Assembly: GCA_034925865.1 (NCBI GenBank)
Contig: JAYFRN010000026.1
Location: 1 to 64,000 of the forward strand
DNA length: 64,000 nt
Source of the DNA: Oscillospiraceae bacterium
GTDB taxonomy: Bacteria; Bacillota; Clostridia; Oscillospirales; SIG627
Direction: 5' to 3'
Shown here in pieces: positions 1 to 8,283 of this stretch (position 1 is the first letter of the stretch; the number at the start of each line of letters is the position of its first letter). The position numbers and the translations under genes are program-made. The notes under the pieces are model-generated. The model was not told the origin of the DNA. It made no database searches and saw only the letters and a list, made by a program, of their open reading frames with translations.

Positions 1-79
1 AAAGAAGTAGAAAAACGAACTCAAATATAGTATGATGTTAATAACAACAAAAACACATACAAGAAGAGGACGTTTTTCT

Positions 80-403
80 ATGAACAGTATAACATCAGAA
101 GCACACTTTCGTCAACGGGTAGTGAAATATTCTTACAAAAATGGAGTAACAGTTGCAAGTATACGGTTCAGGCGAAGCCGACAGGCAATCTATGAATGGC
201 GGGCGAAATATGACGGGAAGAGCTGGCGCAGCCTGCTAGAAAAGTCGCACAAACCGCACAGTCATCCGAATCAGCATACGGAAGCCGAAAAAGAAATGAT
301 CCTACGGCATTGGAAGCATGATAAAGATGATCGTATTAACTTGTGGGACACTTTACGAAAAAATGGCTATACACGACATCTCCTTCTTGTCACCTATCAT
401 TGA
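80..403 (+). pseudogene. Truncated transposase, N-terminal helix-turn-helix part only
   Basis: The 107-residue product has a helix-turn-helix region (about residues 10-55, with RRSRQAIYEWRAKY) followed by a linker like that of IS3/IS481-type transposases. The text ends abruptly after NGYTR, where such proteins normally continue into the DDE catalytic domain; no DDE domain follows. I chose the ATG at 80 over the earlier one at 32 because a purine-rich Shine-Dalgarno stretch (AGAAGAGGA, 62-70) sits just before it. No terminal inverted repeats were found around it. It is most likely a dead remnant; family assignment within the HTH transposases is tentative. Confidence 0.6.
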
Positions 404-442
404 CATTTCAACAAAAAATATTATAAAATTCAAAAATACCTA

Positions 443-470
443 TTGACTTTTAAAAATATCGTGATATAAT
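443..470 (+). promoter_or_regulatory. Sigma-A type promoter of the cold-shock gene
   Basis: TTGACT (443-448) and TATAAT (465-470) are separated by 16 bp. The start codon lies at 596, so the transcript would have a leader of about 118 nt, the long-leader arrangement known for cold-shock genes in other bacteria. Thermo-responsive folding is inference. Confidence 0.7.
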
Positions 471-595
471 GTAAATACTATTCAATATAAATGCTTTGAG
501 CTCACATGTTTGTAAGTCATTGTCTTTTAATGAACTGCAAGCTTTGTGGGTTTTGTTATTATATATGGGTAAAATATTTTTAGGAGGTACCTTAA

Positions 596-808
596 ATGCT
601 TAATGGTACTGTTAAATGGTTCAATGCTGATAAAGGATTCGGATTCATATCAAATGATGAGGGCGGCGACGATATATTCGTGCATTTCTCCGCTATTATA
701 TCAAATGGCTATAAATCTCTTACAGAAGGTCAAAAAGTAACTTTTGACACTGAAAAAGATCCCAAGAACAGCCGTAAACTCAGAGCGGTCAATGTTCGTA
801 TTGCATAA
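596..808 (+). CDS. csp: Cold-shock domain protein
   Basis: The 70-residue protein is a single cold-shock (OB-fold) domain. Both RNA-binding motifs are present: RNP1 as KGFGFI (residues 13-18) and RNP2 as DIFVHF. It begins with the typical GTVKWFN strand. Proteins of this family bind single-stranded RNA and DNA and melt RNA secondary structure in the cytoplasm. AGGAGGT (582-588) is a strong ribosome site 7 bp before the ATG. The gene is monocistronic, with its own promoter (443-470) and a strong terminator (832-872). Length and motifs match the family exactly; which Csp paralogue it is cannot be told. Confidence 0.95.
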   Translation: MLNGTVKWFNADKGFGFISNDEGGDDIFVHFSAIISNGYKSLTEGQKVTFDTEKDPKNSRKLRAVNVRIA

Positions 809-831
809 TTGAATTTGTAAGTTGCTAAAGC

Positions 832-872
832 AAACCGACGCGAAACAGAAATCTGTTTCGCGTCGGTTTTTT
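832..872 (+). terminator. Rho-independent terminator of csp
   Basis: A perfect 18-bp stem (832-849 pairing with 852-869) with a minimal loop is followed by a run of T. It lies 23 bp after the csp stop codon. Confidence 0.93.
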
Positions 873-1011
873 GGGTGTTTCGGGAATGATACGAATCTTG
901 CCGGTGGAAGACCGATCGCAGGTAATTACTGCCAAGCGTAGTGAACCGCAAGCCCTTTGCAGCAATGTCAGAGGTGAAGGAAGCGGTGTGATAAACAACA
1001 CGATCTGCTAA

Positions 1012-1071
1012 AAGAGAGAAAAAGCTTTTGTGTGCGGGCTTTCTATAAAATAATATTATTGCCTTTTAATA
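1012..1071. repeat. Degenerate copy of MITE-like repeat 1 (hairpin and right end)
   Basis: The stretch AGAGAGAAAAAGC, then GTGCGGGCTTTCTATAAAA, then ATTGCCTTTTAATAA follows the order and spacing of the central hairpin and right terminal repeat of the elements at 51376-51482 and 60742-60826. The right edge overlaps the stop end of the acetyltransferase gene at 1066. The left half is not convincingly preserved. The remaining stretch 873-1011 holds nothing I can recognise. Confidence 0.4.
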
Positions 1072-1575
1072 ATCAATAACTTTTTCCATATCACATATCG
1101 AAAACGGCATTCCTTCGGATTTTCTTATATTGGTTTCCGAAAAGCCATAATTAATATACCATTTTTTTAGAATATCGTTTTCATTCATTAACCAAATAAC
1201 AACTTTATGGCCGCCAAGAATTTTAACTTCATTAAATATATAATCGATCAGAGCCTTTCCATAGCCTTTATGCCGATTCTCAGGCAAAACAGACAGAAGC
1301 CCCAAAATATATGTATTATCATCATTTTTTTTCATACAGACAAATCCTGCCTGTTTGTTATTTTCATACAAGCCATAAAAGTCAATACCGCTATTTAACA
1401 TGTTATCAAGGTCATTTATAGTCCTGAAAGCTGCATATGAAGGGCAATTATCTTTGGTAATATTATAATCCTTTGCAACGGTCAAAAACGAATTACTTAT
1501 AACGCTTAAGCAATCAGATAAATTCGAGTGATCAGTAATTTTAGTAATACTGACCTTATATGAGTTTTGATTCAT
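1066..1575 (-). CDS. GNAT-family N-acetyltransferase
   Basis: The 169-residue protein has the acetyl-CoA binding motif A of GNAT enzymes: a beta strand LGLLSVLPE followed by NRHKGYGKALIDYI (about residues 90-112; R/Q-x-x-G-x-G/A pattern). A C-terminal YGF near residue 147 is the usual motif B tyrosine region. It would transfer an acetyl group from acetyl-CoA to an amine; the substrate cannot be predicted. A Shine-Dalgarno stretch (GAGGAAG) precedes the ATG on the minus strand. It stands apart from the next gene by about 60 bp and is probably its own unit. Confidence 0.85.
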   Translation of the reverse strand: MNQNSYKVSITKITDHSNLSDCLSVISNSFLTVAKDYNITKDNCPSYAAFRTINDLDNMLNSGIDFYGLYENNKQAGFVCMKKNDDNTYILGLLSVLPENRHKGYGKALIDYIFNEVKILGGHKVVIWLMNENDILKKWYINYGFSETNIRKSEGMPFSICDMEKVIDY

Positions 1576-1637
1576 AATCTTCCTCGCTTTGGCAATTTAT
1601 AACGCGTTAATAAATAATCGCGATTTATATAAAATAA

Positions 1638-1979
1638 TCAATCCGAAATAATACAGTCTGAAAGTGCGGAACGAACAGATTCGGCAAAGCTGTCCGCGGC
1701 GCCCCAGTCAAATCTGAATAACACTCCGGTTCCGCCTCCGGCGGAGGTATAATGCACTCTCGTTTTACCGGAAACATCGTCAAGTATAACAGTAAGCGTA
1801 AGCCGGTTGCTGACTCTTGAGTAGTATTTTTCAAAAACCATGACATGAACCGAACAATGATTTTCGCATTGTATATTATAATCGTTTACAAGCTCTCCGG
1901 AAAAACTGCGGTTTATTTCCTCTTTGATTTTATTGGCAGATGAAATAATATCGGATGAAACAAAAAAGGTATTGTCCAT
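1638..1979 (-). CDS. Hypothetical protein, 113 aa
   Basis: I do not recognise the family. The product has no signal peptide or membrane segment. It is a mixed alpha/beta protein with a glycine-rich turn (YTSAGGGTGVLFRF, about residues 77-90) leading to an amphipathic C-terminal helix. It starts 3 bp after the stop codon of the acetyltransferase-like gene upstream and so is probably translated from the same message as the rluB-dac operon. Codon use looks like its neighbours, which supports a real gene. Confidence 0.6.
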   Translation of the reverse strand: MDNTFFVSSDIISSANKIKEEINRSFSGELVNDYNIQCENHCSVHVMVFEKYYSRVSNRLTLTVILDDVSGKTRVHYTSAGGGTGVLFRFDWGAADSFAESVRSALSDCIISD

Positions 1980-1982
1980 ATT

Positions 1983-2384
1983 TTATTTAAATTCTTTCTC
2001 TCCGCGGCAAGGTTCGTCAAAATAACCTTTAATATTTACGTACGCCGGTGAAACCGTGTTGTCGAAACGGAGAAGAGAACATAGCTGTGCACCGTATTTT
2101 TTGTCCGGATAATAATAAGCGGTCGTGATTCCTGCGCGTTCAAAAAGATCAAGAACCGTCCTTGCGGCGGCTTCAAGCGCGAAAAGATCCGCGTTTTCAA
2201 AATTCTTGGAAAAAAGCCTTGTTATAATTCCGGTATCTCCAGAAAATTTAAACATACAGAGACCTTTAAGTTCACCATCTTCGTGAGCTTTATAACAAAG
2301 CTCGGTTTCGTTGTATTCCTGCCCGCATTCAGCACAGAGATCATGTTGCTCCTTACGGTCGTATATGGGAGAGATAACAAGCAT
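1983..2384 (-). CDS. Small GNAT-like protein
   Basis: The 133-residue protein starts with LVISPIYDR and contains a CAECG pair of cysteines near residues 18-21. Its middle and end (GLCMFKF, then an alanine-rich helix, then GITTAYYYPDKKYGAQLCSLLRF) resemble the later strands of an acetyltransferase fold, but the motif A glycine signature is not clear, so catalysis is doubtful. It sits 4 bp after the rluB-like gene and is followed after 3 bp by the 113-aa gene, so it is the middle part of an operon tail. Confidence 0.5.
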   Translation of the reverse strand: MLVISPIYDRKEQHDLCAECGQEYNETELCYKAHEDGELKGLCMFKFSGDTGIITRLFSKNFENADLFALEAAARTVLDLFERAGITTAYYYPDKKYGAQLCSLLRFDNTVSPAYVNIKGYFDEPCRGEKEFK

Positions 2385-2388
2385 TTAT

Positions 2389-3102
2389 TCAAGCAAGTCC
2401 TTTCAGATAATCAATCTGTTCTTTTGTAAGCTTTTCGTATGCTCCGCTTTTAAGGTCGCCGAGCGTTATTTTACCGATCGCTATTCGCGTAAGGCGCGAT
2501 ACATCAAGCCCGGCCTGAAGACACATTTTCCTGATTTGGCGGTTTCTGCCTTCTCCAAGAACAAATTTCAATATCGAAGCATCAAAGCCCGATTCCACGA
2601 TCACTTTACATGGCCTTATTCTGTAACCGTCTATAACCATCGGAGAATTTAGCTTTATAATTTGTTCCGGCGATGCCGATGATTTAAGCTTTACAATATA
2701 TACTTTATCAACTGAAGTCGAAGGATGCATTAGACGGTTTGCGAATTCTCCGTCATTTGTCATCAGAATTAATCCTTCGGAGTCTAAGTCCAATCTGCCA
2801 ATAGGATATATACGTTCCGGTATATCATTAACAAGCTCGGTAATGCATTTGCGTCCCTTTTCATCGGACATTGTAACGACATAACCGCGAGGTTTATATA
2901 GCTTAATATATATTCTTCGATCAGTTTTTTCAACGAGAATACCGTTATAAACGACCGCGTCGTTATTCGGATCAACCTTTTGACCGGTGACTGCCGGAGC
3001 TCCGTTTATAAAGACTCTGCCTGCCGAAATTTCTTCCTCCGCTTTTCGCCTGGACATTATTCCGCAGTCTGAAAGGTATTTTTGAATTCTCATTTGCTCC
3101 AT
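2389..3102 (-). CDS. rluB: rRNA pseudouridine synthase, RsuA/RluB family
   Basis: The 237-residue protein has an N-terminal S4 RNA-binding domain (about residues 4-50, with MRIQKYLSDCGIMSRRKAE) followed by the catalytic domain. The catalytic aspartate is D105 in GRLDLDSEGL, the family signature. A second conserved stretch is GRNRQIRKMC near residue 185. The family converts uridine to pseudouridine in 23S rRNA (RluB) or 16S rRNA (RsuA); I favour RluB from the genome neighbourhood, which in Firmicutes is scpA-scpB-dac-rluB. It follows the carboxypeptidase gene with a 6-bp gap. Confidence 0.9.
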   Translation of the reverse strand: MEQMRIQKYLSDCGIMSRRKAEEEISAGRVFINGAPAVTGQKVDPNNDAVVYNGILVEKTDRRIYIKLYKPRGYVVTMSDEKGRKCITELVNDIPERIYPIGRLDLDSEGLILMTNDGEFANRLMHPSTSVDKVYIVKLKSSASPEQIIKLNSPMVIDGYRIRPCKVIVESGFDASILKFVLGEGRNRQIRKMCLQAGLDVSRLTRIAIGKITLGDLKSGAYEKLTKEQIDYLKGLA

Positions 3103-3108
3103 GTTTTA

Positions 3109-4395
3109 TTAATCTTCCTTAATTTTAAATAATTTGTGCCAGAATGAAGGTTTAATATATAATAATGCGGTATTCCTGGCATAAAGAGGAACTTCAGCAA
3201 CGGGATATCCGTCCGCGTTTATTATCAGTATTCCAACAGGATGCATGGCGGCGGTTGACAGAGCATCAGCCGGAAAGCTGTCAATGCCGTAAACCGGAGC
3301 GTAAAGAAAGTGAGGTGCTTCGGCGGAAAATGTTATTTTAGAACTGGAACGTATACATGCCGTTACAGATATCAAATTCGTAGCTGTAATATAATTATGC
3401 GCTCCGGCGACTTGATCAGAGCCGTTTCCCGCGCTTGTATTTGTGGCTGCGCCAACTACCGGAATATCAAGTTTAAAGCCTTCCGCTGCAAGCAGCTCTA
3501 TATCATTATAAAGAGAAAAGCCATACGCTGCCAAGGAGAGATGATCGTTCCAGTCATTTCCGTCATCTATTGTCATAAGGCAGAGTGTTTTACCGTCGCG
3601 TCTGAAGGCGGAAGCGAGACATCTGCCTGCATTCTTTGTATAACCTGTCTTTCCTCCTATACATTCCTGCGAAAGATGCAGAAGCCTGTTGTGATTGGAA
3701 AAGAATCTTTCTGTGCTCTTTTCGACCGGATGAGTACGGTATGATTTTGCGGATGCCACTAAGGCAAAAAGTTCATTTTTTATTGCGTATGAAAGAAGCA
3801 GTGACATGTCATACGCGCTGGAATAATGATTTTGATTGTGAAGACCATGCGGATTAGTGAAATGAGTATTTTTCATACCGAGATCAGCGGCTTTTTCGTT
3901 CATCAAAGCTGCGAAATCCTGAATTGAGCCGGAAATGTGTATTGCGATAGCGGCCGCCGCGTCGTTTGCGCTTTGAAGCATAAGGGCATATATAAGGTCC
4001 AGCATTAATACTTTTTCGCCCGCATATAGATATGCCGACGAACCTTCCGTACCCGCGGCGGCTTTATCGATTGTGACAATTTCATCGGGAGACGAATTCT
4101 CAATTGCGACGATGGCAGTCATGATTTTTGTGGTGCTTGCTATCGGAAGCCTCGCGTTCATATTATTTGAAAGGAGTAAAGCGCCAGAGTCCGCATCCAT
4201 GAGACAATAGCTTCTTGCGTAAATATGAGGAACGGCGACCGTCTCTGACACGCCGGAGATTCCGGATATAACATTTTGCCGCTCGAAATCGCAATATGCA
4301 CAGGCACACGGCAAATATGTATCCTTGGAAGCAATATGGGCGCATGAATTAAAAAATATCAAAACAAAAATCAACAGTACAACCGCTTTTTTCAT
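3109..4395 (-). CDS. dacB: D-alanyl-D-alanine carboxypeptidase (DacB/DacF type), lipoprotein-like leader
   Basis: The 428-residue protein is a low-molecular-weight penicillin-binding protein of the S11 family. All three active-site motifs are seen: SxxK as S87-T-T-K90, SxN as S142-A-N144 and KTG at 249-251. The N-terminus is a hydrophobic signal (residues 4-15) ending in NSC, so it may be a lipoprotein rather than anchored by a C-terminal helix. It trims the terminal D-alanine of peptidoglycan stem peptides outside the membrane. In Bacillus the scp-linked homologue (DacB) works on the spore cortex; a spore role here is inferred from the adjacent GerW-like gene. Confidence 0.9.
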   Translation of the reverse strand: MKKAVVLLIFVLIFFNSCAHIASKDTYLPCACAYCDFERQNVISGISGVSETVAVPHIYARSYCLMDADSGALLLSNNMNARLPIASTTKIMTAIVAIENSSPDEIVTIDKAAAGTEGSSAYLYAGEKVLMLDLIYALMLQSANDAAAAIAIHISGSIQDFAALMNEKAADLGMKNTHFTNPHGLHNQNHYSSAYDMSLLLSYAIKNELFALVASAKSYRTHPVEKSTERFFSNHNRLLHLSQECIGGKTGYTKNAGRCLASAFRRDGKTLCLMTIDDGNDWNDHLSLAAYGFSLYNDIELLAAEGFKLDIPVVGAATNTSAGNGSDQVAGAHNYITATNLISVTACIRSSSKITFSAEAPHFLYAPVYGIDSFPADALSTAAMHPVGILIINADGYPVAEVPLYARNTALLYIKPSFWHKLFKIKED

Positions 4396-4512
4396 ATCTT
4401 TTCCCGATCAATAAATATAAGTATTCACATATGGATTTATATGAATTTTACGGGTTAAAAATGCAATATTTTTATAATATGAGGCGTTTGTATCCGCGTT
4501 TCAGTAAAAATA

Positions 4513-4968
4513 TTATTTTTCCGATGCTTCGGATGAATCATCAGAAGCTTCAGTGCTTTCCGGCTTTTTGAAATTTTTGAATATATTCATTATTCGTTCG
4601 ATAATCGCGGGAGAGCGGTCCACAAGATCGCTGATTGTTCCTACTATATTGCCGGCTTCCGGTGTAAGAGGATCGTTTATATTTAAAAGCCTGACATCAG
4701 AATTTGATGCCACCAAAAATGCGAGCGGAGTAACAGTCAGACCGGCGGCGTTTCCTCCTCCAAAATGTGCCTGTTGTCTGAGAGGATTATGCTTGCTGTC
4801 AAAGTCAACGCCGCCGGAGGTGAATCCGACGGAAACCTTTGATATCGGTATTATTACGGTCTTGTCAGGCAATGTGATTGGAGTGCCGATTACATTATCT
4901 GCGGAAATAACCTGCTTTAAATTTTCAAGTGAAGCGTCAATCACTTGCTTTAACGGTATTTCGTTCAT
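4513..4968 (-). CDS. ytfJ: GerW/YtfJ-family spore protein
   Basis: The 151-residue protein carries the family pattern: an N-terminal helix (IDASLENLKQVI), then VIGTPITLPDKTVIIPISKV, a glycine-rich centre with FGGGNAAGLTVTPLAFLV, and a charged Ser/Glu tail. YtfJ (GerW) of Bacillus subtilis is made in the forespore and is needed for germination. The gene starts inside the end of the DUF2953 gene (32-bp overlap), so the two are translationally coupled. The position between the scp genes and dac is conserved in Clostridia. Confidence 0.88.
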   Translation of the reverse strand: MNEIPLKQVIDASLENLKQVISADNVIGTPITLPDKTVIIPISKVSVGFTSGGVDFDSKHNPLRQQAHFGGGNAAGLTVTPLAFLVASNSDVRLLNINDPLTPEAGNIVGTISDLVDRSPAIIERIMNIFKNFKKPESTEASDDSSEASEK

Positions 4969-5596
4969 TTTGAGGTTTATCCTTTCTCTTTATATATGCT
5001 TTCAATAGTGAAAAGGCAACGGAAAATAAATGTATCGGTTTTATAACAATTTGTATTTTAAACGCAAATTCGGGCTTTTCCGATGTGAAATCGGGAAAGA
5101 TGAAAACCAAATCCGGATTGTATTTAAAGTGTAAAAACCTGTCTAGTATTTCAAGCAATCCGAAAATGGCGGAAGACGCGGCTGCGTACATTTCCGCGGT
5201 TGACTGCGCTTCGGCAGCGGCGCATCTGAATGACAGATAATACAGTTTGATTCTTATTCTTTTAAATAGGCTTTCGGATGCGGCGGCAGTGATTTTTGTC
5301 AGCATTTTTATAAAGCCGAACACATCTCTCGGTGTTTTTTTCTTTTTCGGAGGTCTTGGCTTTACAGAGCCGCGTGCAGGCTTTTTCTTTTTTATTTTTG
5401 TGACTGCGGCTTTCTTTTTCTTTTTTTCGCTGAATTTATTTATTATTTTTACCGCATTTTTAAAGCTAAGCGTAAATGCGGAAATTCTGAATCTTACAGA
5501 AAAATCACCGTCGAGTTCAAAAATAATTCCGACATCAAGAAGCAGCAGAATAATAATAATTGCCAAAAGCACCAACGCAATATACAACGCTGTCAA
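4937..5596 (-). CDS. DUF2953-family membrane protein
   Basis: The 219-residue protein starts with a strongly hydrophobic helix (residues 3-24), then a beta-rich stretch (DGDFSVRFRISAFTLSF), then a very lysine-rich linker (KKKKKAAV, KIKKKKPARG), and a second half with a hydrophobic end. This matches DUF2953 proteins, which accompany ytfJ in sporulating Firmicutes. The start is TTG at 5596, supported by GGAGG 9 bp upstream on the minus strand and by the lack of a better ATG. The function is unknown; a role in spore formation is inferred from the neighbour. Confidence 0.8.
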   Translation of the reverse strand: MTALYIALVLLAIIIILLLLDVGIIFELDGDFSVRFRISAFTLSFKNAVKIINKFSEKKKKKAAVTKIKKKKPARGSVKPRPPKKKKTPRDVFGFIKMLTKITAAASESLFKRIRIKLYYLSFRCAAAEAQSTAEMYAAASSAIFGLLEILDRFLHFKYNPDLVFIFPDFTSEKPEFAFKIQIVIKPIHLFSVAFSLLKAYIKRKDKPQNERNTVKASD

Positions 5597-5690
5597 TTAT
5601 TATCGCCTCCCTCAACCGAAATAATTCTACAATGTTATTTAAACAATGATCTGATAATAATCGGTATATATTATACATATAGCGCGATTT

Positions 5691-6191
5691 TTATATGGTA
5701 ATAACTAACTCAAGATTCGGTAATTCTGTATGAATCCTTGGTGCTTTTTCAATTGTTTTACATAGTTCGTCAGGGTGTATTTTATGCGTTGTTGCTCTTG
5801 CGTTCTCATCTCCGTGCACATCATTAAAATTAAGCGCAATATAAAGTATATTATCGTAATTTAAAATTTCAGACAAGAACTTTTCCAGCGAAGGTAGCTT
5901 GCTGTTTTCTATTCCAATATAATCATTTTTGCCAATCCATATCCCGTCAAAAATGTGATAACATTCGTTGGTTGCAGGATTATCGAGTATTTCAAAGGGA
6001 ATATATTTTTCAGCTATACATTTGCTTATATTGAATTTATTCCGAACTGATTCCGACAGATTACACCATATGTTTATTCCGATTCTATATTCTATAGTTC
6101 GTGAAATTAAAAAATAGGCAAGGTCCAAGACAGAATTATTATCAGGTGTTTCCTTAAAAACGATTTTACCATATATATTAAAATGTGGCAT
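5691..6191 (-). CDS. AT-rich orphan gene inserted in the scp-ytfJ operon
   Basis: The 166-residue product is not one I recognise. It has no signal peptide or membrane helix and is rich in Asn, Ile and Tyr. It looks like a compact alpha/beta cytosolic protein (strand INIWCNLSES, then a predicted helix KLPSLEKFLSEILNY, then ILYIALNF). By eye its coding sequence is clearly more AT-rich than scpB or the DUF2953 gene. In related Firmicutes scpB is followed directly by the DUF2953/ytfJ genes, so this looks like a late insertion. The size and composition recall small immunity-type proteins, but I see no diagnostic motif. Confidence 0.55.
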   Translation of the reverse strand: MPHFNIYGKIVFKETPDNNSVLDLAYFLISRTIEYRIGINIWCNLSESVRNKFNISKCIAEKYIPFEILDNPATNECYHIFDGIWIGKNDYIGIENSKLPSLEKFLSEILNYDNILYIALNFNDVHGDENARATTHKIHPDELCKTIEKAPRIHTELPNLELVITI

Positions 6192-6213
6192 ATTTTATAT
6201 ACTCATCATTTTG

Positions 6214-6789
6214 TTATTGATTGATCGTTTCGTTTAACGATATCTGTATCTCGCCTTCTATAGGAGGAAGCTCTGACAGGGAAGTAAGCCCGAAAGATCG
6301 TAAAAAAGCAGATGTGGTACGGTAAAGAATCGGCTTTCCGGGTGCGTCCAATCGCCCGGCTTCTTCTATAAGCTCTCTTTGAACAAGCGTATTGACAATT
6401 CCCGAACAGTCGACGCCGCGGATCTTTTCGATATAAGAGCGTGTTACCGGCTGTTTATATGCTATCACAGCGAGCGCCTCAAGCGCGGGCTTTGAAAGAG
6501 GCGCGGTTCTCTTGATTTTAAGGAAATCGGAAACATAGCCGGCATATTCCTGCTTTGTGCACAGCTGATAATTTCCGTCCAGAAAGCAAAGCTCAAAGCT
6601 TGTATCACATGAAGAGGCAAGCTTTTTTCGCAGTAAAACCGCAAGCTCCGATATGCTTTCAAGGTCAAGTCCGAAAATTTCCGTAAGCTTTGAGGCGGGC
6701 ACGGGATCGCCACCCGCGAACAGAACCGCTTCCATTGCGTTGACTAAAAATTTAATTTTTTGTTCGTTGAAGCTATCTTCAAGAGACAT
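6214..6789 (-). CDS. scpB: Segregation and condensation protein B
   Basis: The 191-residue protein has the two winged-helix domains of ScpB. Conserved pieces are AVLFAGGDPVPASKLTEIF (residues 18-36) and the second-domain pattern ALAVIAYKQPVTRSYIEKIR followed by LVQRELIEEAGRLDAPGKP. ScpB dimerises and binds ScpA on the SMC ATPase to compact and separate the nucleoid. Its start lies 11 bp inside the end of scpA, the usual coupling of these genes. Confidence 0.95.
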   Translation of the reverse strand: MSLEDSFNEQKIKFLVNAMEAVLFAGGDPVPASKLTEIFGLDLESISELAVLLRKKLASSCDTSFELCFLDGNYQLCTKQEYAGYVSDFLKIKRTAPLSKPALEALAVIAYKQPVTRSYIEKIRGVDCSGIVNTLVQRELIEEAGRLDAPGKPILYRTTSAFLRSFGLTSLSELPPIEGEIQISLNETINQ

Positions 6790-7531
6790 CCGCAGTGTTT
6801 CCTCCTTTTTCGGTATTAAGGCATATTATGTAATCGCCGCTGTATTTCTTATAGGAAATTCTGCCTGTGGAAACCAGCTCGATCATTGCAAGAAATGTCG
6901 CCACCGCGTCTCTTTTTGATGGAGAATTATCAAAAAGAGACATAAACGACACTGAGCTGCCATTTCTTATTGCTTTTACAAGATGCCTTAGCACAAAGAT
7001 GATTTTCTGTTCGATTGATACCTGCTTTACAGAAAACAGGTTTTCTACGCTTTGTTTTTTCTTTGTCTCACGTTCAGCTTTAAGCGCTATTTTTAATGTA
7101 CGAAACGAAGAGGGAAGAAAGCTTTTGTCATATTCCGTTGTTTCTGTCTGGTAAAAAAACGGTTGCGGAGTCGGGTAATACCGTTTATAAAATTTTTCTT
7201 CAAGAGTTCTGAGATATTCGGCTGCCGCTTTTACGCGGGAGTATTCGAGAAGCGTTTCGACAAGCTCTGTTCTCGGGTCTTCTTCCGGCGCTTCCTCGGC
7301 GGGCAGCAGTAATTTGCTTTTTATATATAAAAGCTCGCACGCCATGACAACGAATTCGCTTGAAAGCTCAATATTACTGTGATTCATATCATCAAGATAA
7401 TCGAGATATTGCTCCAGTATCAGAGCGATCGGTATGTCGTATATATCGATCTTATGTTTCGATATTAGCGCAATCAAAAGGTCAAGCGGACCGTCAAAGG
7501 CTCCCAGTTTAAAATTTACGGCTTCTGGCAT
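6779..7531 (-). CDS. scpA: Segregation and condensation protein A (kleisin)
   Basis: The 250-residue protein opens with FKLGAFDGPLDLLIALISKH, the ScpA N-terminal signature that binds the SMC neck. The middle is an acidic linker (PAEEAPEEDPRTEL) and the C-terminus is a winged-helix domain that closes on the SMC head. It is preceded by the site-2 protease gene with a 6-bp gap and overlaps scpB by 11 bp. Length is normal for the family. Confidence 0.95.
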   Translation of the reverse strand: MPEAVNFKLGAFDGPLDLLIALISKHKIDIYDIPIALILEQYLDYLDDMNHSNIELSSEFVVMACELLYIKSKLLLPAEEAPEEDPRTELVETLLEYSRVKAAAEYLRTLEEKFYKRYYPTPQPFFYQTETTEYDKSFLPSSFRTLKIALKAERETKKKQSVENLFSVKQVSIEQKIIFVLRHLVKAIRNGSSVSFMSLFDNSPSKRDAVATFLAMIELVSTGRISYKKYSGDYIICLNTEKGGNTADVS

Positions 7532-7537
7532 GATTCT

Positions 7538-8227
7538 TTAAATTGGTATGACAAGCCCGGCAAGAGCGAAAAACCAATTCGATACCGTTGTTGCCGCTAT
7601 ATACAAAGGGTTACCGAGATATCCCGTTATTAAAACGAGAATAAGAGCGAGCTGCAGATATTTTTCAATACGCTTCATTTTATTTTCGGCCGTATATGGC
7701 AAAAAGGAATATAAAACTCTCGAGCCGTCGAGCGGATATACGGGTATGAGATTAAAAATAGCAAGACAAATATTCGATATTACAAAGTAATATAAAAGGT
7801 TAGAGAGTATTGGTATTAATTTTGATATAACTGAGTTTGTAGCTATCGTGCTGTAATTTAAATATATAAGCTTATAAAACCCCTGAAATATAAAGGCAAA
7901 TATCAACGCAAGCAAAAAGTTTGATATTGGGCCCGCTATCGCTGTAAGCGCAATATCACGCTTTTTGTTTTTAAAATTTGAGATATTAACGGGGACAGGC
8001 TTCGCCCATCCGAAACGCAGGACGATAAATGCAATAAATCCGAGAGGATCAATGTGTTTCATGGGATTCAGAGTCAGTCTCCCTGCCATGCGGGCGGTGG
8101 GGTCACCGAGTTTGTCGGCGACAAAGCCGTGAGAAAATTCATGCACGGAAAGCGATAATAAACATACCGGCAGCATGTATAATATTCCTACGAGCCATTC
8201 TCTTATTGAGTCGTATCCGAACATCAT
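7538..8227 (-). CDS. Site-2 protease family membrane metallopeptidase (M50)
   Basis: The 229-residue protein has several membrane helices. The zinc site is HEFSH at residues 29-33 and the third ligand region is NLIPVYPLDGSRVL with D167. The stretch ARMAGRLTLNPMKHIDP is typical of the short SREBP-like M50B proteases found next to scpA in Firmicutes. Proteins of this family cut substrates inside the membrane; the substrate of this scpA-linked clade is not known to me. It heads the scp operon, following the methyltransferase gene by about 56 bp. Confidence 0.9.
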   Translation of the reverse strand: MMFGYDSIREWLVGILYMLPVCLLSLSVHEFSHGFVADKLGDPTARMAGRLTLNPMKHIDPLGFIAFIVLRFGWAKPVPVNISNFKNKKRDIALTAIAGPISNFLLALIFAFIFQGFYKLIYLNYSTIATNSVISKLIPILSNLLYYFVISNICLAIFNLIPVYPLDGSRVLYSFLPYTAENKMKRIEKYLQLALILVLITGYLGNPLYIAATTVSNWFFALAGLVIPI

Positions 8228-8283
8228 TAATACCTTTCATTTTTTATTTCATCGTTTAACTTGTGTAGTTATCGGATATAAAA

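Noticed and set aside
80-403. Intact insertion sequence
   Set aside because: Only the helix-turn-helix part of the transposase remains and no flanking inverted repeats or second frame with a DDE domain were found.
5247-5624. Hydrophobic, phenylalanine-rich plus-strand open frame
   Set aside because: It is the reverse reading of the lysine-rich linker in the DUF2953 gene; AAA and AAG codons give Phe and Leu on the other strand. It has no ribosome site.
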